Below, in pieces: positions 58,231 to 64,000 of a DNA stretch of 64,000 bases. The stretch covers positions 42,416,384 to 42,480,383 of the forward strand of contig CM044874.1 in assembly GCA_024500155.1 (NCBI GenBank), in the 5' to 3' direction. The first letter of the stretch is position 1. Every line of letters begins with the position of its first letter. Below the pieces are notes generated by a model, which was not told the DNA's origin, did not search any database, and saw only the letters and a list, made by a program, of their open reading frames with translations. The stretch is from Chenopodium formosanum. Lineage: Eukaryota > Streptophyta > Magnoliopsida > Caryophyllales > Amaranthaceae. The translations under genes were made by a program, and so were the position numbers.

Positions 58231-59213
58231 TCTTATCAATTGCATCACACATCAACCAAAAGGGTAAATCCCATCTAAGGGCTTGGACAATGGCAGTAGA
58301 AATCAAAGCTTTTTTCAACTTTTTGAAAGCATCCAAACAATTATCATCAAACACAAACTCTACATCCTTTTGAAGAATATCATTGAGAGGCCTTGCAATG
58401 AGAGGAAAATCCTTAATGAATCTTCTATAGAACCCGGTATATCCTAAAAATGATCTCACACCCTTCACATTAACCGGAGGTGGCAACTTTTCAATAACCC
58501 TAATCTTTGTCTTGTCCACCTCTATGCCCTTGTGAGAAATTTTGTGCCCAGGGACTATGCCTTCTTCAACCATAAAATGGCATTTTTCCCAATTCAAGAC
58601 CAAGTTCACCTTCTCACACCTTGCCAAGTACTTTTCAAGATTTTCAAGGCACGCCTCAAAGGAAACTCCACCTACGAAAAATTCATCCATAAACACCTCC
58701 ATCTCCTCCTCCAACATGTCTCCAAAGATACTCATCATAAACCGTTAGAAAGTTGCGGGAGCATTACAAAGGCCGAATGGCATTCTCCTATAAGAAAAGG
58801 TACCATAAGGACAAGTAAAAGTAGTTTTCTCTTGGTCATCGCGGTGAATAGGAATTTGGAAAAGCCCCAAGTAACCATCAAAGAAATAATAGTACTTGTG
58901 CCTTGTTAGTCCTTCAAGCATTTGATCAATGAAAGGAAGGGGGAAGTGATCTTTCTTGGTGGATGTGTTTAGACGTCTATAGTCTATAAACATTCGCCAA
59001 CCGATGAACGTCCACGTTAGAATAAGATCACCTTTTTCATTCTAAACAACGGTCATGCCTCCATTCTTTGGAACGACCTGAACGGGAGAGACCCACATAG
59101 AGCTTGAGATGGAGAATATGATTCCCGCATCTAAAAGCTTATTAATATCTTTCTTCACTACCTCCCCCATTTAGGGATGTAATTTCTAAAAGGAATGGTG
59201 TCCTTCGAACAAG
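58231..59213 (-). pseudogene. Reverse transcriptase of Athila-A
   Basis: Minus-strand RT: KKDINKLLDAGIIFSISS, SPVQVVPKNGG, FIDYRRLNTSTKKDHFPL, TFTCPYGTFSYRRMPFGLCN, NLVLNWEKCHFMVEEG, RRFIKDFPLIARPL and DLPFWLMCDA. The catalytic position reads EVFMDEFF, so the usual YMDD/FMDD second Asp is Glu. Stops near 59045 and 59172 and after NAPATF (58745) break it. It ends at the copy 3 insertion. Confidence 0.9.
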
Positions 59214-60386
59214 TGTATTATTATGATAGTGGGTTCAGAATTATTAGAAGGCTAATATATTAAGTAAGTCCAAGTGATCGAAATGCCTGGGTGGAGGCCG
59301 CTTCCGATTAGTAATATTAATGCATAATTAATATTATAGCTTAATCTTAACTGGACCCTTTGGGACACACCCAAGCAATCAACGAACTGACACGACGAAT
59401 TAATTCGGAAGAAATTAATGAGTTGCCCGAGTAATTAATATTTAGACGTCGGAAATTCAAGCTTGGAGCGTCAAAACCGAGCCTCGGAGAATCTCAAATG
59501 CAGAGCCAAAATTTATGATTTGACAAGACGGGAAAATACTTCAAGTAACAAGTAAAATCCTAGCCACGCGAAAGGCTAGAAGAGTGCGCCAAATAGGAGC
59601 GTGCCACGTGGCAGCTAACATGGCAGCGCACCTTGTGGCAGCCCACGTGGTAGCACCATGTGGCAGCCGCCAAGTGGGAGCAGCCACTTTGGCAGCCACC
59701 AAGTGGCAGCGCGCCACGGTGGCGGCATGTGTGGCAAGGGGTCGTGGACCCGGGTGACGAGTCATGGACACGGGCCAAAAAAAAGTGGCCCAACCAAATC
59801 CAACTTGGGGCTCAAGGTTGGGTGACACATGGTTAGCTCACAATGCATGTTAGTTTCCTTTTGGACCAAGTGGGAAGGTGGTCCTAAACTAACCATGTGA
59901 CACTTGTTACTTGTTCCTTGGTTTATTTAACTAAGGGTTGAATTTATCAATCTTTCTATGTGGGATCTTTTTGTGAAAAAGTCCCACATTGAAAGATGAG
60001 TGAAATTTATAAGTTATCCTTCCTTATAAATAGCCAAAACATGGCTTGAGAATTCTTTGCTTGAGTAGGAGTTTAATAGGGCATTGCCATTGCAAAAACC
60101 CTTGAACTCATATAATACTCGGGCTTTTGTCGGGCCTCGTTAACTCCGGGGCAACGGACCTTAAAGTCGGTAGTCGTTTTGCGGGTGGATTACCGTTGGA
60201 GGCCTTCATGTTATTGGGGCTTGCTTTTAAGTAAGAGCCCAGTCGGTCGGGCGAAGTACGCGACAAAGGTATATTTCCTATTACACCCTTTGTGATTATT
60301 TTATGCATTAGTTATATTAATTATTACGAGCGTGATCCTTGGCTTGGGTTTTTTCCGCGGTGAGTCAGACTCACCAATACCCAACA
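59214..60386 (+). mobile_element. LTR of a copia-type or LARD-like element
   Basis: About 1173 bp from TGTATTATTATGATAG to ACCCAACA. TATA box TATAAATA at 60025-60032. Followed by GGTATTGGAGCC (60389-60400), close to the initiator tRNA-Met primer site TGGTATCAGAGC. It begins right where Athila-A RT is cut (flank ACAAG). It contains many GTGGCAGC-like words (59600-59740). The LTR 3' border is inferred from the primer site; the other LTR is outside the window. Confidence 0.6.
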
Positions 60387-60388
60387 AC

Positions 60389-60400
60389 GGTATTGGAGCC
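60389..60400 (+). other. Primer binding site, initiator tRNA-Met type (diverged)
   Basis: GGTATTGGAGCC, 9 of 11 positions as in GGTATCAGAGC-type sites once aligned. It gives the LTR before it as a plus-strand 5' LTR. Confidence 0.55.
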
Positions 60401-63400
60401 CTGCTCATTTGTATTTATTATCATATTTTTATGATATTTTTATGGCTTACTTTTTCTGCTTATATGTTGCTAATTAGATTAGTAGCTCGTTTTATCCATT
60501 TTAACCTCGTATTAGAGATGACTTTAGCTCCCGAACCCAGATCTTGACCCAAAAATAGTGAATTTTGGGTGCAAAAGGCGTTCTGGAAATGATTTTGTCC
60601 TTTAGGACTCGATTTTTAGCCAAAAATCGACCAGAAATGCATTTTTCGAGGGGTTTTTTGTTTTTACGAAAAATTTTAAGTCTTTCGAACCTTGAAAATT
60701 AATTGCATATTTATAGTGGTTATGTAATTGGTTCAATACATATTTTATATGCAATTTTAAACCACTTTTGGCATGATTACTTGGTGGTAATTTGTGTTTG
60801 AAAGCTTGGTTTTATTTTTCACATAATTGCAAATTAATTGCATTAAGTGTGAAATTTTTGTTTTTGAGGCTTCTTAAGCGCTAAAGATTCAATCTTTAAT
60901 TATGTTAAGTGATTGAAACTTTAAAAGATACTAAATTCCATGAATTTTATGTTGAACTTTGTTGTTTTAATAATTTTTGGTTGATTGGAAACATAAAGTT
61001 TCAAACTTAGTGATAGAAATATGTTTATCTTCATATTGGAAGTATAATTTTTCAAGGATTCACAAGTGTTAGTAGTTGGATTATTCATTTGAACATTAAA
61101 TTTCGTATTTTTTCCAACTCCCTCTTACTTTGTCAAAATCTCAAGATTAATTTAAATTGATTAAATTAATAGTGAGAATTAGCCTTATTTATGTTGTTGC
61201 ACCAAGTTAAACCAATTTCATTTAAGAATGGTTCATGGAAATTATTTTGGTTGAATTCACTTTGATAAATTTTATTTAAGTTAGACTTGTTTAAATTTTT
61301 CAATTTTTGCTAATTGAATTAGTTCTAAAATTAATTTAGAATTAATATTTTTTCAAGTAAAATTGGGATTGAAATCCCGAGGTTATGGTACGCAAAATGA
61401 GGCAAATACCTCACTTGGCTAGCCAGGCTTCATAGTATCTCGCATGTGGCTGCCAAGGAGGCTGCCCCCTTGTTGCGTGCGTGCATTGTGTAGCTGCTGC
61501 TCGTAGCTAGCATCGTGGCGCACCATCCAGCAAGCAGCAACAGCATGGTGCTATGCGTGCTGCCATGCTTGGCTAGCCGCGACTAGTGCGAGCATGAGCA
61601 ACTGTATGTGATTGGTATTGCTTGGTGCGGCAAGGGAGTATGTGTGGGTGTGCTACGTGCTTGAGGCACGACAAGCACAACCCCACACTTGGCACTTAAA
61701 GCCCGGGTTTTAAGGCAATGCTATTTTGTTTATTTTGCCGTTTTATATCTTTTAATTAATCTTGTTTATTTTAATTAAAATTTTTGGAGGCTAGGCCTCG
61801 GTTGTAAGCGGCATTGGCAAAATTTTTATTTTGGCAAATTTTGTGTTTCACTGGCTTAAATTAGTTGGATTAATTGAGATGGATACGGAATTTAATGGGA
61901 GCTTCAATTATTAATTACGTCAATTACATAATCAGTTAAACAAACATGACTAGGTTTAATTAGGCGTGTTTATTGGATTACCTACCTAGATTAGTTACTA
62001 GTACGCGTGTGAAATTTATGCATTGTTACTTGTTTATCGTTGTAAAATGCATGGGCCATTCACAAATAGTGAATGGATGAATGGAATATATATTCTCTCA
62101 CAGGTTTTATGAAATGGCAACTAGTGAGACCCGATTAAGATAGAAAATACAGACTACATGCCGTGATATATTTTTGTAAATCTATATACGATTTACGTAC
62201 TGTTGAGTATTTTGGTACCTTAATATTTAGATTAGTCCTAATATTTGATACTAGTAGTTGTATAAATTTGGTTAAGTTTTGAAGACGGGGGTTCTTGGAA
62301 GACAAAGACATGAAGATGCAAGAGAAGACCTTTAGAAGACTTGAAGAATTCAAGGGGTCATTCTAGTTTCCAATATGCATCAAAGGCTTATGCTTTATAT
62401 ATTTATGCTTGTGCTTATATATGAATGATATTATAGATGCATGTTTAGGATTTCATCATATTGCGATGATTAATTAAGTTCAATAAAATCAACCAACATA
62501 GAATTCCTAGGTCTCTAATAATATTGAGTAAAACTTGCCTTTCCAAAACAACACTAACCAACCGAAAGAGGGTGATGGTGGGCTACGCCAAAGCGAGTTA
62601 CCATCACTACTCCAAGGAACGTAAGGCACACCGGGTGTGCATGTTGGTTTCGGTGGAACTCGTCGGTATGAGTGAGGAGTCCTCACATACCGTGGAAAAA
62701 GTGAATAAATTGTTGAGAGAGCATTAAATGCGACGACTAGTTCAACCAAGAATGGCTTAGAGCCATTAGCAAAACGTTGCTTACCTTAGGAGATTGAGTG
62801 TTAAGATAAGCCAAAGCATGCTTATCCACTCTTTGTTTCATGGATCTTGGAATTGACTTATTCTCGCCAAATGGGGACAAATTTAATGTGTGGATAAGAC
62901 GTTTAATAAGATTGAAATATTTGCATGAATACCTTTTAATTTTAAAACTTATTATGTTATTTACTTGATAAATGATTATACCTTGCACTTATATTTGAAG
63001 AATTCCAAATCAAACTGTATTGTTTTCCATGATTGGTAAAGGAAATATTTGAGAATGGTTCTCAAAGAAAAGTAAAGCATTTCTAAAATATAATTCTCAG
63101 AAATGACTTTAAGGACAATTGGTCGTCATGTATTCAAAAACTAGGTAGTTTTAATAAAAAGATGAAGTATTGAGTTGCAATCTCAAATTGTCAATATTGA
63201 CAACCAACATATCTTTTTGCTTAATACACAGATGAGTAGGACACATTGATGTACTAATTCGAGTGTGAATTAAAGGAAAAGATGGAACTTTGTTTTACGG
63301 CGCATTAGCTGCTTAATTATTCCTAACAAAGTATAAAAGTCAAAGACTCTTTAAGAAAAGGTTCTTAAAGATTATGAGATAAATTATGATAAGAAATATA

Positions 63401-64000
63401 GGAAACAAGGAACAAAGAAAAGTAATGAGATTTTATTTTACTAAAGAATTCATGTTATTGAAGTTAACTTAGCAACTCATTATCTTCACAAAGTATCGGA
63501 TACTGCTTTAGTGCTCCACATTAAAGGTGACCTCAAACTATTGAAGATAAGCTAAGTTATCGACTTACAAGCTTAGAACGAAACAAGTGGTGCTACATCA
63601 GTTGTAAAGGTCGTATGCTTTGTCTAAATACCATTAAGCTAAGGGTGGAACAAATAAATTGTTATTGTGTTCCATAATCAGCAATTGATCTGTTTAGACA
63701 CGGAAAGACTCACATTTAAAGCAATGAGCAATAGTTGCAAATTTATTTGAATGACATGGTTGTCTAAACCATGAGTCAAGAATGCTTGATTATAGACAAA
63801 CATTTTCTTAACATGATAAACTGGCAAAAGCTCAAAGTCATGGGCATGATTTGCGTTCCAAATATCTTTAGCAATGTAACATCGACAAGAACGTACTCAA
63901 GGCTCGATTAGATAGGCTCTTGATAGTTGATAGATTTGGAATTGTTCTAAGACAAGCAAGTCTTATTTGTTGAAACCGACAAAGTAAAGAGCTATTTGTT
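60401..64000 (+). other. Interior of the copia/LARD-like element, no coding region recognised
   Basis: 3.6 kb with no gag or pol motif on either strand. AT-rich to 61380; a G+C-richer segment with GCTGCTGC and GTGCGTGC words (61430-61690); then AT-rich with only short frames (62135-62988 region). It could be a large retrotransposon derivative (non-coding interior) or strongly decayed. The element continues past the window. Confidence 0.45.

Larger units (their letters stand above)
32245..59213 (-). mobile_element. Athila-A retrotransposon (container element, 5' part missing)
   Basis: Minus-strand order: reverse transcriptase 59213-58231, RNase H and integrase 51757-50196, envelope-like gene 35721-34752, polypurine tract, 3' LTR 33950-32245. 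It holds two nested elements: Ogre/Tat-like copy 3 (51758-58230) and Tat-1 (36251-49557). Its 5' LTR, gag and protease are absent from the window; at 59214 a copia-type LTR begins. RT wording (LPPPVNVKGVRSFLGYTGF, FVFDDNCLDAF) and the post-integrase motif GGGAGGCAACCCG are typical of the Athila lineage. Confidence 0.85.

Overview
The window is plant nuclear DNA, almost certainly from an angiosperm with a repeat-rich genome and probably a eudicot. The evidence is Ty3/gypsy retrotransposons of the Athila and Tat/Ogre lineages, a CACTA element, a Mutator-like element with a 9-bp target duplication, plant-mobile-domain (PMD) genes, and short AT-rich GT-AG introns. I see no convincing conserved host gene, tRNA, rRNA or CRISPR array. 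The species cannot be named from this sequence. The layout looks like a pericentromeric-style graveyard of nested elements.

Left part (1-24130). Two spliced PMD-type genes lie on the minus strand (1-1369, running off the left edge, and 1958-4285). They sit upstream of, and antisense to, an Ogre/Tat-like 3' LTR (copy 1, 5970-7934). Next comes the 3' part of a Tat-lineage element (Tat-2: 7935-11622 plus 23472-24130) carrying an antisense gene. It is split by an Ogre/Tat-like element on the minus strand (copy 2, 11623-23471). That copy has a gag but no pol, and its 3' LTR carries a solo Athila LTR (12272-13904) with a perfect 5-bp target duplication.

Middle (24131-32244). AT-rich sequence holds a 1.14-kb MULE with about 190-bp terminal inverted repeats and a perfect 9-bp duplication (24881-26019). 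A long (CA)n-(TA)n microsatellite follows, then a decayed Athila fragment (Athila-C).

Right part (32245-64000). One Athila element on the minus strand (Athila-A, 32245-59213) is the container. It was hit by a nearly full-length Tat element (Tat-1, 36251-49557), whose reverse transcriptase was in turn hit by a CACTA element (40154-41956, 3-bp duplication AAT). It was also hit by a third Ogre/Tat-like copy (51758-58230), again gag-only. A copia-type LTR with an initiator-Met-like primer site (59214-60386) abuts its reverse transcriptase and leads into at least 3.6 kb of apparently non-coding interior. At the CACTA and copy-3 sites the interrupted reading frame continues in register once the insert and one target duplication are subtracted, which confirms the nesting order.

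The most notable leads are these. (1) Tat-1's spliced antisense gene has a predicted first ATG giving an N-terminus (MAQTKQTTRR) close to the histone H3 tail. (2) Clusters of GGCGCC/AGCGCC palindromes lie upstream of the TATA boxes of the Ogre/Tat-like LTRs and of a PMD gene, and recur in the gag leader and 3' region. (3) The gag-only family pairs with an antisense PMD gene in copy 1. (4) The 3' regions are rich in tandem repeats. Nearly all coding regions carry stops or frameshifts, many explicable as C-to-T changes, so most elements look inactive.
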